DNA from: Parastagonospora avenae f. sp. tritici 18332-5
Taxonomy: Eukaryota > Ascomycota > Dothideomycetes > Pleosporales > Phaeosphaeriaceae
Assembly (NCBI GenBank): GCA_022559985.1
Contig: JAFJTR010000017.1
Location: forward strand, 310,001-374,000
Direction of reading: 5' to 3'
DNA: 64,000 bases
The position numbers were made by a program, and so were the translations under genes. A model generated the notes under the pieces. It made no database searches and had not been told where the DNA came from. It saw nothing but the letters and a program-made list of their open reading frames with translations. Shown one piece after another: positions 32,330 through 43,834 of the stretch; the first letter of the stretch is position 1, and each line of letters begins with the position of its first letter.

Positions 32330-33115
32330 TTAGCTCACTGTTCGAGCATTCTTCTTTCGTGTCGATCTCCGCTGAATCTCCAGTCTCAGGTAAGAATACG
32401 GCATCTGAATATTTCTAAGTGTATCCCCCCAAATCATACCTTGCACGCTCACACAATGTTTGAAATTGAGCTCCACTTTAACTTTGTCTGCCTTCAAAAA
32501 CATGTCGGCATCACTCATCAGATCTTTGTAGAACTTTCTGGCGCTGAAATGTCGGCAGCTGAGGTAAATACCTAGTTCAAACTTTAGTGTTCGTAAGTTG
32601 GTGAATCTCTTTTGCCACTCTGTGCTAAGTTTCTTGCCTGCTGGATGCACATGCGGCATGCCGTCGCGTTCTGGTAAGTCGCAGACCTCTTCATCGATCG
32701 GGTTCAGTATGTAGCGCCAATCTGATCTCGTCCAATGCATGGTAGATGTGTGCCAGAACCAAGTTTCGCAATCATCAGCACGCACTTCCAGATGGCGAAT
32801 TTTCGCGGCGACAGTCTTGGTTGGCAGTAGAAGAGCGGGGTACCTGATGGTGATGACGAATATAGTGTCTCCATAGTACACATCCAGGGCGAGGTTCGCA
32901 AGCTCATTGTGATTGGCTTGGATCATAGGTTGAAGGAACTGTGAATCCGCATCTGACCGATCGTGCTTGTAAGGTGCCAGAGCATGCGCCAGGACCTCAA
33001 GCTTGAGTTCGGTTGGGAGATCTGGCAAGGAGTGGAAAGTCTTCGTTGAGTCGGCGGCTGCGTCGGGTTCCAGTACCAGATTGTGGTTATTGTTGTCGGA
33101 TATTAGAGCATCCAT
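32330..33115 (-). CDS. F-box-like family protein, intact, 261 aa
   Basis: A single exon. The F-box-like helix reads LPDLPTELKLEVLAHAL at about residues 30-46. Family landmarks follow in order: a short ANLALDVYYGDTIFV strand-helix segment, a KIRHLEVRADDCETW segment, and a WQKRFTNLRTLKFEL stretch. It is one of nine relatives within 15 kb and one of only two whose frame is intact. Function is unknown; an SCF adaptor role is only a family guess. Confidence 0.7.
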   Translation of the reverse strand: MDALISDNNNHNLVLEPDAAADSTKTFHSLPDLPTELKLEVLAHALAPYKHDRSDADSQFLQPMIQANHNELANLALDVYYGDTIFVITIRYPALLLPTKTVAAKIRHLEVRADDCETWFWHTSTMHWTRSDWRYILNPIDEEVCDLPERDGMPHVHPAGKKLSTEWQKRFTNLRTLKFELGIYLSCRHFSARKFYKDLMSDADMFLKADKVKVELNFKHCVSVQGMIWGDTLRNIQMPYSYLRLEIQRRSTRKKNARTVS

Positions 33116-33429
33116 TGTTGTTCTGCTGGTAACTTAGGTCCTAGGTTGAAGTGATGTTGGCTGTTGTGAGGTTTTGAACAAAGTTGCTGTTGGTATTACG
33201 AACCAGAGATCAGGATTATAATCGAGAAAGGGCCTCTGAGCTCGGACCTCGTCGGCCTGCTACCTGTAGTGAAAGAGTCAATCGCCAGGCTTTGACGCTC
33301 GCCCTCACACCGCCGCGCTTTCAACACCTAGGTATTTACAATAGACGCTACCTAGCTAACTACCTTTCGACAACTTGCTTTCTACCGACCTTCGAATTCT
33401 AGGTTTCCCAATTAACTCAACCACCTGAC
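33116..33429. promoter_or_regulatory. Divergent promoter region between two F-box-like genes
   Basis: 314 bp between two divergent starts. It probably drives both intact members of the cluster. Confidence 0.4.
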
Positions 33430-34314
33430 ATGTCTGCCGACTCCTCTTCCTTCCTCCTTGGCTGGCGCAAGATTCCCAACGAACTCCGACTCGAGATACT
33501 TGGCTACATGCTCACACGCCACCTGACATACAAAGCCATGGACCTCAGCGACCGGAAATATTACGGATATCCGCGAACAAGTCATGTGGCTGAATACTAT
33601 CGCAAAACTGTGCTCAGACTTCTTTCGATACCTGAAATTAGCCCACTTCTTGCCAAAATCTTCTATGGCACCAACGCTATTGTGATAGAGCATCTCGATG
33701 ACGACTTTCTGACTCTATTCGACAAGTCATATGTCACACAGCGTTTTGAGAAAGCAAAATGGTTGCTACCCCCGCCTCACAAGCGTGGCACGCTGTATCC
33801 ACCACCTTCTGCTCAAGCTCACGTGCAGCGAGTCGAGGTCAAGATCAAGATCTTCGATTTCGATTCTATTGAGTTCGTCAAAAGTCTGGCCACTGTTTCG
33901 CGAATCTTCAATAACATACAAAGCTTTACACTCGAACTCGACTTCTCAAACAACAAGTGGACGACAGATTCAATCAAGAGTTATCAAAAGATCGCATCAC
34001 GGCTGAGCAACTTTGCATTCCCCACACGAGTCCTTCAAATCCGCTACAAAAACAGAAAACCAGGACTAGACCGTCCGCGAAGAAACATACTCGACGACGT
34101 ACTGGCGATTCCGCTAGTCATCAAACTTGCAGAGAAGCTCAGCGGCGACGAGGAAATCTGCAGCAACAAGGGTTGGAAATGGATCTCTACCATTTCTACC
34201 AGGGAACGCGGGGGTGACGCGAAGCAAGTTCAAGAACATGTCAGGCAATGGTATAGCGTGGGTGCAAGGAGGCAGGACATAATTACCGTCCCACCATTCA
34301 CTAGTCTGATTTGA
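33430..34314 (+). CDS. F-box-like family protein, intact, 294 aa
   Basis: A single exon starting with MSADSSSFLLGWRKIPNELR; the helix continues LRLEILGYML. Later landmarks are LLAKIFYGTNAIVI, which corresponds to the LYKQNT-type motif of the relatives, and VQRVEVKIKIFDFD. The frame is clean and the ATG context is acceptable (ctgacATGTCT). It is divergent from the member at 33115. Function is unknown. Confidence 0.72.
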   Translation: MSADSSSFLLGWRKIPNELRLEILGYMLTRHLTYKAMDLSDRKYYGYPRTSHVAEYYRKTVLRLLSIPEISPLLAKIFYGTNAIVIEHLDDDFLTLFDKSYVTQRFEKAKWLLPPPHKRGTLYPPPSAQAHVQRVEVKIKIFDFDSIEFVKSLATVSRIFNNIQSFTLELDFSNNKWTTDSIKSYQKIASRLSNFAFPTRVLQIRYKNRKPGLDRPRRNILDDVLAIPLVIKLAEKLSGDEEICSNKGWKWISTISTRERGGDAKQVQEHVRQWYSVGARRQDIITVPPFTSLI

Positions 34315-34502
34315 ATTGGGACATGATACAAGGTAGTGGAGCAACTGAGAATTCACCGGAGTAGCATTTGACGGTAATAAAGATTGCGTCGCTGTTGCAT
34401 AATCTTTTCTTCTAACAATCTGGAGTCATAGACCACTTCTTTATATCCCTTTCGTCATCATCTGAACCACCATGCTCTCAAGCTGCGCGGTACAAGAGCA
34501 CG

Positions 34503-35246
34503 CTATTTTAGTTCATTCATTTCAAAAGCGACGTGCACCTTTTGTGCCCGAAAGTTGGTCGTGGATCCGGCTAGACGCATCTCCATTGCTTTCCAGTCGT
34601 CAGAGCTAACCTCCCACTCTGGACACACTTCTGTATCGTCAGGGTATCAGAGTCTATCCGGGGCGAGGAATGTGAGTTTCAACTCCTTCAGGTTGAGAAA
34701 GCTTGATTGCCGTGCTAAGCTCCGGCTTGCGTAATTCTCTAAGAAATCTTCTTCTTCCATATCATTGCCAGCATCTTCCAACTTCTTCGTTGTTTTCGAA
34801 AAAAGTGGCCAGGTCTTCTGATGGGGCCAAGTGCTCTGGCGGGGATCAGGAGGAGGTCCTAGTATTGAGAAAGGGTCGCAGTCGTCAACGTGGATGTGCA
34901 AGGTTTGCACTCGCGCTGCCCGTTTGCGTGAAGGAGACTTGACTTTGAGCGACATGTTAGTTTTTCCCACTCGTCGGTACGCAATCTTGACGCTAAAGGT
35001 ATTGCATTGGTAATATGTCTCGAGTGACAATGCAACGAGGTCTTCGTTGTTTGTTTCGATTATTGTGTCGAGGTCTTCGTCCATGATTTCCAAGTGTCTT
35101 TCTGTGTTGATACTGCCGTCAAAGGTGAGATGGTGAGCAAGGACGTTCAGCTTGAGTTCTGTGCGCAATCGGTGCCAGTCTCGTAATGTGCCGGGCGTCG
35201 GGCGCTGAACGTCAGTAGGTACGTCTTTAGGTTTTTGGGTAGACAT
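34503..35246 (-). pseudogene. F-box-like member broken by a TGA near its end
   Basis: The open frame from ATG 35246 gives 199 aa (RLRTELKLNVLAHHL and so on) and stops at TGA 34649-34647. The same frame then continues for 47 sense codons to TAG 34505-34503. The continuation includes NFRAQKVHVAFEM, which matches the C-terminal LKADKVKVELNF of the intact 32330 member. The TGA is therefore probably a nonsense mutation (CGA to TGA would explain it), and the protein loses its end. It could still make a 199-aa product. Confidence 0.6.
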
Positions 35247-35609
35247 TTTATTACGCGGAGTTGTTATGTGCTATCATCGGCTGCATCCCACGGGACTTCG
35301 CACATACAAATAAATACAAGAGGAGTTGACAGTGAGTCGCCGCGTGAGAATACGTCACAGATAGTGCACTAGCAAGAATCAGGCGAGAAGTCCAGGGGAA
35401 TAGCATGTGATTCATTATTTTGAGGCTGCATTTGTGGTAGTTCTAGGAGCCTATGTCAAGCTATCTGATAGCTCGCTCGTGGTGTATGTTAGACGGAAAT
35501 TTTCCTTGTAGCCATATCCTTGATGAGTAGCTCGATTGACCTGCCACATTGGCAAGTAGCTCCACAATCACAGCACCTTGACCGTTACATTCTGGCCCTT
35601 CACCTTGAT
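35247..35609. other. Intergenic between two family members
   Basis: About 360 bp with no gene recognised. Confidence 0.3.
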
Positions 35610-36209
35610 CTACGTCATCTCCAGCCAGTTTCTCAATCCATCACATTGTGCTGGAGTAATCCCACATGAGCTGCATGGATCTGTCGAGTGACGCTTTACA
35701 ACCGTGGACAAACCAATGTCCAACTCTAAGTCTTTTACGTTCAGAAAATCCTACTCCCACGTCAGCCTGGAGTGTGTTCCCGCATGGTTCTCGTCGTGAA
35801 ATAAGAGCCCAAAATGCGGGTTATCAGTATGGGAGGTGTTGCTTGGATCCCAAGAGGCATAGAGTCGCGCCTCGAGACTGCAAATGAGATAGCCGTATGT
35901 GGGTGGTGGAGACTTGTCGAACTTATGGCTTCTAAGATGCAGGTAAGCGGCAGCGAAAGCGTTCTTCGAATAGTATATGTCCAGGCACAAGGTGACTAGT
36001 TCGCGATTGCGCGTGGCGACGATCACTCCAAGTTCTTCTTGAAAGGACTTCTTGTGGGAGTTCGAGTCGACTCGCGTCAGTGTTGGAACGTAACACGCGA
36101 GCACTTCGAGCTTAAGTTCGACTGGGAGGCGTAGCCATAGATGGAACGTCTCCGGTGAGCTCATGGCCGGTTCCGTGCTTGTCTTGATGGGACTTTCAGT
36201 CGCTATCAT
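35610..36209 (-). pseudogene. F-box-like member broken by a single in-frame TAG
   Basis: From ATG 36209 the frame reads 152 codons (LRLPVELKLEVLACYV, LDIYYSKNAFAAAY) and stops at TAG 35753-35751. It then stays open for 46 codons to TAG 35612-35610. The continuation DFLNVKDLELDIGL matches FTNLRTLKFEL and FLNLKELKLTF in relatives. The stop sits where relatives have W-Q-x-x-F, so CAG to TAG fits. Confidence 0.7.
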
Positions 36210-36636
36210 GAGACTGCGTAGACGCCAATACGCGAGACCGCTCCGCAACAGCTGTGGGATAAACATACGAGCTGGCTTCTGTGAGGTGATCGACTAGAAG
36301 TAGAAGGCGATCAAGGTTGGAGTGCCGTGAGAGCCTCCAGTGTGGGAAATGCAGTAATGGCAAAGTCGGTGCGCATTGTGAGGCAGTCGCATGGACTAAG
36401 TGGGTGGTGGGGAGGGGCGCAAAGTTGCGCAGAACTAGGCCCACCTAGACACTTAGAATGAGGTGATATCACGTATTTACATGTATGTAACAACCTGGGA
36501 AAAGTCGATGGACGTAGTTCAAGAAATGAGAGGGGCCCGAAAGCACAATGATTTCTACCGAGATCCAATCTACCATCGGGGTTCAAGCCTAATTGCAGCT
36601 GCTGTTGAATGGAATTGTTTATCCTAAGTCCTGCTT
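36210..36636. other. Intergenic between family members
   Basis: 427 bp with no gene recognised. Confidence 0.3.
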
Positions 36637-37416
36637 TCACCTCTTCCCCGTCACCATGTCCGTGATGAGCGCCGTGACTTTGTCAACACAAGCACAACGG
36701 CTAATATGCTTATCAAGATGAACCCCAGACCGCAGCACACCGACCTCCACATTCTTAGCCTTGAGCCCCATCGTGGCGCCGCGTAACTTGGCATCCGACG
36801 TATCTAAGCGCACGGTGCTGAGCTGACAGTCGTTGCATTCCGGTACATCTTCCCCGCCCACGTCGGCGAAGATAATGTTCAAGGCCAGATTGCAGAGATT
36901 TGTGAACTGTTGCTGCCATGCTAGGTTTTTTGTGGCACATGCGATGGCGGAGGTTGATTTTCCTTTTGCCTCTGGACACAACGGGCGATCCCAGCCACCA
37001 CTGTCGATGTAGGCGAGTTGCCCTTGACTGGCCATGCAGTTGTAGATGTACAATTTTACATGTAGCTCTCGGACTAACTTCCCATGAGTAGGTGGCGGGG
37101 ACGTTATACGAACACGTGCAGGTTCGCCATATGAAAGTGTACTGAGAATAGTAACACGTAAGGAGTTTGCCGAGTAATACTTGTCCAACGTCAGAGCAAC
37201 CAGTTCACGATTGCGTGTCCGAAAGATCATCCCAAGTGTGTTTTGAAGGTGTTCCCTATGTGTGGTCCAAGTAATCTCTTGAGCAACGGGGATATAGTGC
37301 GAAAGAATTTCGAGCTTGAGCTCAGCAGGTAGGCGTGGCCAGAGATGTAATGTCGTTTATGCGCTCTCTTCGGGGTCTGTAGCGACACTGCTATCGAGAG
37401 TGTCTTTTGTAGCCAT
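36637..37416 (-). pseudogene. F-box-like member with an early TAA
   Basis: A start ATG at 37416 is followed by 19 codons and a TAA at 37359-37357. The same frame then reads LHLWPRLPAELKLEILSHY and continues to the end at 36637 without further stops. The F-box-like helix is thus cut off from its start codon. The next in-frame ATG is at 37230, after the helix. A single C-to-T change (CAA to TAA) would explain the lesion. Confidence 0.72.
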
Positions 37417-37735
37417 GGTGCATGGGTCTTGTTCACAAAGCCAGCGTTGTTACCGCCATAAATCTCTTGTGCGGCGCACCTAGTGAAATCCCAATTGCAG
37501 AGCCGTTCTTGAAGGCAGCGTGAGTTGTTGGTCCTGCAATCCGATCGCGAAATGAGTTCTGTCGGGAAAGTTGATTGTGTTCGTGCTGAAGTGAGAGGAT
37601 CATAACGTGCAAGAAACGTAGAGAATCGGAGTGGCGCGTTGGTCACGTGCAAACGGGCAGGAGTAAATGAACATTGATATTCAACCTAAGTACACATCGG
37701 TCGGGTAGCTTACAACTTCCTAAGCCATACTTCAT
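37417..37735. other. Intergenic, about 320 bp
   Basis: Nothing specific is seen. Confidence 0.3.
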
Positions 37736-39320
37736 TCAAGTCTCCACAACGACCTTGACGTCGCTCATCGCAGCGAATGGCGTAGTCTTCGTCTCCCCGC
37801 TCAACGCCCATAAAACGGTTTTCTCCACCACACGTCGGCCGCGCGGCTCGAGAGGCAACCAGTGGCCTGCGTCCTTCACCAATACCACCTGACTGCCAGC
37901 AACAAGGAAATCCTTCGCGTTGCTGAGCGTTAGTCGTTGGTCAAATGCCGGATCATGGTCACCCAGCATGAACGTCGTTGGTGCCTTGAGAGAGCCCTTA
38001 GGCACACCACCCATCAGTGGATCATAAGAGACGGAAGAGTGCGGTGTTGATCCAGCAGCGGAGGCAATTTCGAACAGCGCAGCGGTAGTTCTCAGAGACT
38101 TCTCCCATTTTCCGATGAACAGTCCGTCGCGATAAATGCCGACTTTCTGAGACATGCCGCGATCGCTCACACGCTTCCGTACCGATTCACCATATCTTGT
38201 CAGTTGCGAATCATTTATCTGGAGGTTCCCTGGACCCGTAGACATGGCCATGGCTTCTCCGGCTTCCTTGGGGTCCAGACGGCTAATGAGTTCTTCACCT
38301 TTGCGTGCTCTGCCTTTGCCGAGACTGTGCAACGTGCGCAAAAACCAATAGTTGCCAAATGTTGCGAAGAACCTGCTGAACGGCCAGGGAAGATGGAAGC
38401 AGAATACGTAAAACGAGCGTCTGAATTGGGAACGAACTGGGTCCAAGGTTGTAAGTGCTGTCTTGAGAAGGCGAAAGTTTGTTGGTGTATGAATCCATGT
38501 ACGCAACATCTGCTTGGCCAGGGTCATCTGAGAGATCGCGTTTGATGTGGTTAAATGCGGCTGTCAATATGTTAGCACAGCAAGCACTCAATTGTCTCGT
38601 GTATCTTACGATTATGCCGCTCATGATGACCCAATGATCTGCCAACTGGGCTGCTTCAGACGCCAGCCTGGCTCCAACGAGCGCGCCCCAATCATGTGTC
38701 GTTACCACGACCTTCCTGTCTGCCTTAAGATACTGCATCCTCATATCAAGTATGAATTCGGCCAGTGGCTCGAGCATATCGTACGGCCCGTAGTGAGGCA
38801 GACCATCAGAGCCACCATAGCCCGGCAAATCGACCGCGATGAGGATGTGATTGTGTCTTAGTTCGGAGGATTGGAGTAGATGGCGCCATAGCAGAAAGGA
38901 ATCAGGGAAGCCTGTGAAGACGGGATTAGCCAAGATGTCACAACAGCTGTGTGGTTGCTAGAACTCTTCCGATAAGGACGTACCATGTATGAATATCCCT
39001 ATATTCTTCGGCTCCGCGCTCTTAACATCTGCATTCACAACGTAGTGAAGTCGTGCTCCAGTACTTGTCGTGAAGAACGCATGTCGGAATCCCGTTAATG
39101 GTCCGTGATCAAGACTCCAGTACTTCTCTTGAGCAGCGGCTAGTTCCTTCCTTTCTTCTCTCGTGTCCCTCGCCCACAATGCCCCGTTTTTGAGTACAGC
39201 TGTCGCCCACACAGTAGCCAGGCTCACGAGGCCGAAGCCGAGCTTGAAGCCGAACCATGCAAGGTCTGTGACGATTCTTCGTACGCTCGCCCGTAGGCGC
39301 GTGACGCTCGGTGAAGACAT
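37736..39320 (-). CDS. Alpha/beta hydrolase, epoxide-hydrolase-like, with N-terminal membrane segment
   Basis: The exons are 39320-38984, 38911-38610 and 38560-37736, giving 487 aa. A hydrophobic stretch at about residues 20-45 could anchor the protein in the ER membrane. The oxyanion HGFP motif is formed across the first intron (IFIHGFPDS). The nucleophile elbow is TTHDWGALVG, with Asp as in epoxide hydrolases, rather than Ser. The catalytic acid is probably in MLGDHDPAFD, and the base is the His of KDAGHWLPLEP. The second intron (branch GCTAAC) joins IMSGII to PHLTTSNAI in frame. Epoxide hydrolysis is the most likely reaction; haloalkane dehalogenase-like activity is less likely. Confidence 0.85.
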
Positions 39321-39867
39321 TCAGGCTTCGATATAGACTGTGTTATGCGTGTGAATGATGGTGAGAAATATGGTGAAGCGCGTACACGATAGCGCGGTTT
39401 GTTGTGGGACGAAGCAAGAGGAAAAAGACGTCAAGGCGGCCGTTGTTGTACCGTGTACCCCTCCATTGCGACTCCCACATCCACGTGTAACTGCATCTTT
39501 AAGGGCAGGCAATCGAGATCGTCCATCATTCACGCGACAGGGCGGAATTAAGGGTCCTGCACGCGTTTGGCAGCTGCAGAGGAGATCGTGGGGAAAGTGA
39601 CGACGGGGTCCGAGCTTCTGATGATCTTCACCGAACTTCAACCCATGGCTGAACATCACATGAGTATTGACGCAGTACGACCACATTAGTCTTATCGCTC
39701 AGCTTCATTCAGATTCTCTTAAGACGAGGCTTGTGTTACAGTTTTATTCAGATTGTTTCCCAATCCACGTGTAGCTACGTGTGTAGTGAGGAGGCCACAA
39801 AGTGAACACAAGACACATACCGCTCTCTTTCAGGTCTGCATTTCTTCTCTTCTTTCCTCTCCTGTAT
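39321..39867. other. Intergenic, about 550 bp
   Basis: Promoter side of the hydrolase. No gene recognised. Confidence 0.3.
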
Positions 39868-40674
39868 TTACCTTCTCTCGTCCTGTCCATCTCGGTTTGA
39901 AGCCATCACAGTTTTAACACCCTCTCTATCACCCCGTTGGTCATTGCGTGTATAGGGATAGGTCTCAGTAAAGACGTGATGCTTCCACTCAGAGAGGTCG
40001 TCGTCGTTGCTGATGTACCACTGTTCTTGTATCTCCACATCCTTCTGAGCAAATATCGTAAAGAGCGGTAACACGGCCGCAGCGATTTCGTCGCCGTGTG
40101 ACGCACCATCTCCAAGGAAGTCCTCCATGTGAAATGCGTCGTAATGCATAAATGAGACGCGCAACTCCTTCGTACGAACGCTGGTCATCATGTCTGAGCC
40201 CTTGAGCATGGCAATTCCGCGGCTATCGATGCCCTTTGAAGCCTCAATCCTAAGTTCGACATGTTTGAGATTGACGAAATCGAAGTCGCCGTGGAAGAAT
40301 CTGCGGAGGTTTCCGAACATCTCATAGCTCAACATAAAGTGAAGCTACATTCTTCTGACATGATGGCGTGTGGAGAGGGGCGGCAGGTGATTGAAATCAT
40401 ATTGCATCATTGCAATGTTCTGCTTGTAAAACACCTCGGTGGCTAGGTGTGCGATCTCGGGAGTGGCTAACTGTGGAGTGTCCGTTTTGTAGAGACGAGC
40501 GAAATAGCCCACGGCATTAGGAAGCCTTTATCCGACGCTAAGTATCATCGGATTTTTATTGAAGAGCATTGCGTGTATTGAGATGCCAGAGAGGAGCGCG
40601 GAACTCAGGACGTGAAGCTTCAACTCATCAGGGAGGCTTCTCCAGCCTTCGAGGAACGAGTTTGGCTGATCCAT
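39868..40674 (-). pseudogene. F-box-like member with two in-frame nonsense codons
   Basis: From ATG 40674 the frame reads LEGWRSLPDELKLHVLSSAL, then TAA at 40530-40528. It continues through LATEVFYKQNIAMM, hits TAG at 40347-40345, and then runs on to 39868 (NLKHVELRIEAS, TKELRVSF). All three segments are in one frame and family-like. TAA and TAG are what C-to-T changes make from CAA and CAG. Confidence 0.75.
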
Positions 40675-41132
40675 CGGGGAACTTGTGAGTCGAATGGAGG
40701 CGGCTGGTGGGAGGAGTTGGTTGACTCAGAAAGTAAGATTAGGAAGCGATGAGGGTCAATATAGATAGGCGGGGGGCCAAGTGCAAGCATGTGAGGCGCT
40801 AGAACGCCAAGCCTTGTGGTAGGTGAGAGCAGTGACGAACCGGAAGAGCCTTTCATGACAGTCATGGCCCATGCAAGTGTTCACGTGGGTGCGCTAGTGT
40901 GACTAATTCTGGTGTCAAATGTGATGGAAAGCGACCTGAAGTTTCACACAAGGCCTTGCCATAGCAAACCGGGCTGGGGACGAGGCCTGTGGTAGCTATA
41001 TGTACACTGTGTGTAATTATAGATTTTCTCTATCAGCATAGTCCGAACTCCTGCCGACGCAGCCAGACTGCGCGTTGTCTTTACTGTGTCTTCAACGCTT
41101 CCGCTATTACCGCTCCCACACGTCTGCACCCC
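40675..41132. other. Intergenic, about 460 bp
   Basis: Nothing specific is seen. Confidence 0.3.
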
Positions 41133-41813
41133 CTAGACTTCCGAGCGGACGATGATTTTCGGCAGCGCCGCCCCAGCATTTTCGACGCTCGCCGTGGCTG
41201 CCGTGGTTGCCGCGATCCGGAGCTCCTTGGTATGGACAACGACCGGTTCCATGCTCTCCAAGACTGAGAGCACGTGCTCGTCCCGAGCCCACAAGTTGCT
41301 ATCGACCTCAATCTCGACGAAGGATAGATTTCGAAGGTTGGAACCGCCTCGAAATAGACTGCTCATGTACTGGAAAGCCGGCGGGCTCAAGTATAGACGA
41401 TACTTCAACTTTCGAATGTACTTACGGACCGCGACAGGAGGCGTGAAGATACGAGCATGGACGAAACCTTCGAAGCTTATGTCGATCGTGTTTTGTTTGT
41501 AGAGTACCTCTGTGGCCAGGAGTACAGCTTCGGGGACAGCAAGGGGCGGTAGAATCTCAGTATCGAATACGGAGGGCTTAGTGGTAGTTGCAGCCACAGG
41601 CACGTTGCGCCTTAAGACCTTATCGCCATCAGGCTGGAACGACGTAAGGCGTGAATCATAGATGGATTTGTTGAAGTTGAGTGGGTTGAGCACGAGGTTC
41701 GAGGGCAGTGCATAGCTCAGGATCATGAGTGTCAGCTCAGGTGGCAGGCTTCTCCAACCGTGCGCAAAAGACTCTGTGGAAGATATGCTGGGTAGCTCGG
41801 TTGCAGGGGTTGT
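41133..41813 (-). pseudogene. F-box-like member lacking a start codon before its F-box-like helix
   Basis: The frame 41813-41133 (227 codons) includes HGWRSLPPELTLMILSYAL, LATEVLYKQNTIDISF and a C-terminal HTKELRIAA. It is preceded by an in-frame TGA at 41816-41814, and the first in-frame ATG (41726) lies inside the helix. The N-terminus is probably lost to a nonsense change, or an unseen upstream exon supplies it. Confidence 0.55.
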
Positions 41814-42085
41814 TCAGTGGGGTTGAGCAGATGACCGGAGGCGTAACTGTAGCTCGGTTGGCGATGTGAAAAGTAGTGTGCATAAAGAGTCGGCAGAGCG
41901 CGGAGGTAGCCGTGCGTGATTGCTCCAACCATCTCATTTGCGACTCGCCTCCATTCACGTGCTGATAATGGGCCAATAGCACGCTCATACTGCATCTGTG
42001 GCGCTCAGCTCTATGTAGCCTAGACATCTCCTCGTGGCAGTAGGGTATATTTAGGCATATGCTTACAAAAACGTGCAATCCCCAT

Positions 42086-43834
42086 CTAGAACATCTGCCT
42101 GTTCCGCATCTCCACAGGCAAGAATACCATCATGAGAGCAGAAAGCCAAATACCACCTGCGCCCAGCCATAGAATTCCAGAGCTCTCACTCGCGAGCAGC
42201 TGAGCACCAGCATAGGGTGCCACTATGCCAGCAATACGACCCAAGCAGGAAAGCATACCGCTCACGCTACCACGGTAGGCGGTGTCAAATAGCTCAGGTG
42301 CAGATGCGTAAAGAACCGCATTGAAGTACTACAATCGATTAGCATCATATCTGGCGCTTATAAATCAAAGACTCACTGTTTGCATGATGTACTCAAGTGC
42401 ATTCAGCCCAACGTATGCCGCAGTTGAATCGACCTGGGTATACATGGCCATGGAAAGACCCTGGCAGATGGCGGAGAAGACGAGCGACCATTTGCGTCCA
42501 AGGAGCGGCATCTGTACGGATGCCAGAGCAAGAACGGCGCCAAGAATACCGGGGGTGTAGATGATGATGTACTGTTTGTACGTGTCTTGTACAGTTCCTC
42601 GGCCATTTGAAACATTGTTGCGGAGCAGGATGATAGGCAAGAAATTTCCGGCAAGATTGAAGGACCAGTAATCTCCCATGTACGCGATGCCGAGGAGAAT
42701 GAAGATGAATAAGGACAATTTGTTGGTAAAGATGCCCTTCAAACGTTTGAGCTCTTTGCCGACATTCTTGAAGACCGCCTTGTTCTTCTCGGCGCGCGTG
42801 AGGTTTGTTGGCGCAACTACTGCCTCGTGGAAGTCTGGGTCAGCAGCATCGATTGCTGCAAACATCTCCAATGTCAGGGTGGGCGGTGGCGCGCGGTTGA
42901 ACTTGGCGATTTTGTGCAGAACCTCGATGGCCTCAGCCTCACGACCTCGAGCGAGCAGAAACTTAGGCGACTCGTGGAAGCTGAATACAAAGTAGCGCAG
43001 GAAAAAGATGACGAGAGTCATGGCACCGAGAACAATGACGTTGTAACGCCAGCCCATATTGCTGGAAACAGTACAGCAAGCTTCGCCGGCAGCAACAGCC
43101 TTGCAGGACGGGAGCTCAGGTTCACACCGCCATTTGGCAGCTGTTCCATAAGCAATGCCTGAAGCGACAGTTACTCCAATAGGCTGCCACATGGAGAGGA
43201 GTGCAACGAGAAAGCGGCGACTCTGAGGAAGGAACTCGAGAGCAATGGTTGCGTCAATTGGGATGTTTCCGCCGAGCCCTAGAGAGGCGAGAAAGTAGAT
43301 TCCACAGATTGCACCATAGTTGAACTTAGGCGCTGCAAGTAGGAGCCCAAAAACAGAGGTTATGAGACACGTTAGGTTGAAAGCCCACTTCCTTCCAATA
43401 ATGTCGACTGCCAGGCCGAATCCCAAAGCACCAATGGCAAGACCAGCATTGGCCAGCGCGAATATTGTTCCAGTATCCTTGTCAGCGACGTTCATCTCTT
43501 GGTAAATTGCCGTAGAGATAAGGCCAACACCTTGTGACCATGCCAAGTCTAGGAAGTATCCGAAACCACAGAGGAACCAAATGCATATCTGATAGCGGCC
43601 AAGTCCGAAATTATCCAGCTCGGCGTTGATAAGGGCGGCTTTCTTTTCGAATGTGTTCAGCGGGTGGGCTGCTGTGCCTTTGAGAATAGCAGCGAAAGTG
43701 AGATTCTCGGAGGACACTAATTCCAGGTTGTTATAGATGGGTATCTGTACACCTCCTGCTCCTGGTACATCTGCCACCTGCTTTTCATCGTCGTAGTCGT
43801 GGGACTTGCTGCTTATATCCAAGTTGGTGGCCAT
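42086..43834 (-). CDS. MFS transporter, phosphate/metabolite:H+ symporter-like
   Basis: The exons are 43834-42377 and 42328-42086, giving 566 aa with 12 predicted helices. The loop 2-3 motif GLAVDIIGRKW and PIDATIALEFLP in the fourth-fifth helix region resemble the inorganic-phosphate and organophosphate (Pho84/Git1-type) branch. The central loop is cytosolic (ESPKFLLARGREAEAIEVLH). The intron sits between YIMQT and YFNAVLYASAPELF, where the reading frame is phase 0. The N-terminal about 70 residues are hydrophilic. The substrate is not certain; phosphate, glycerophosphodiester or a carboxylate are possible. Confidence 0.85.
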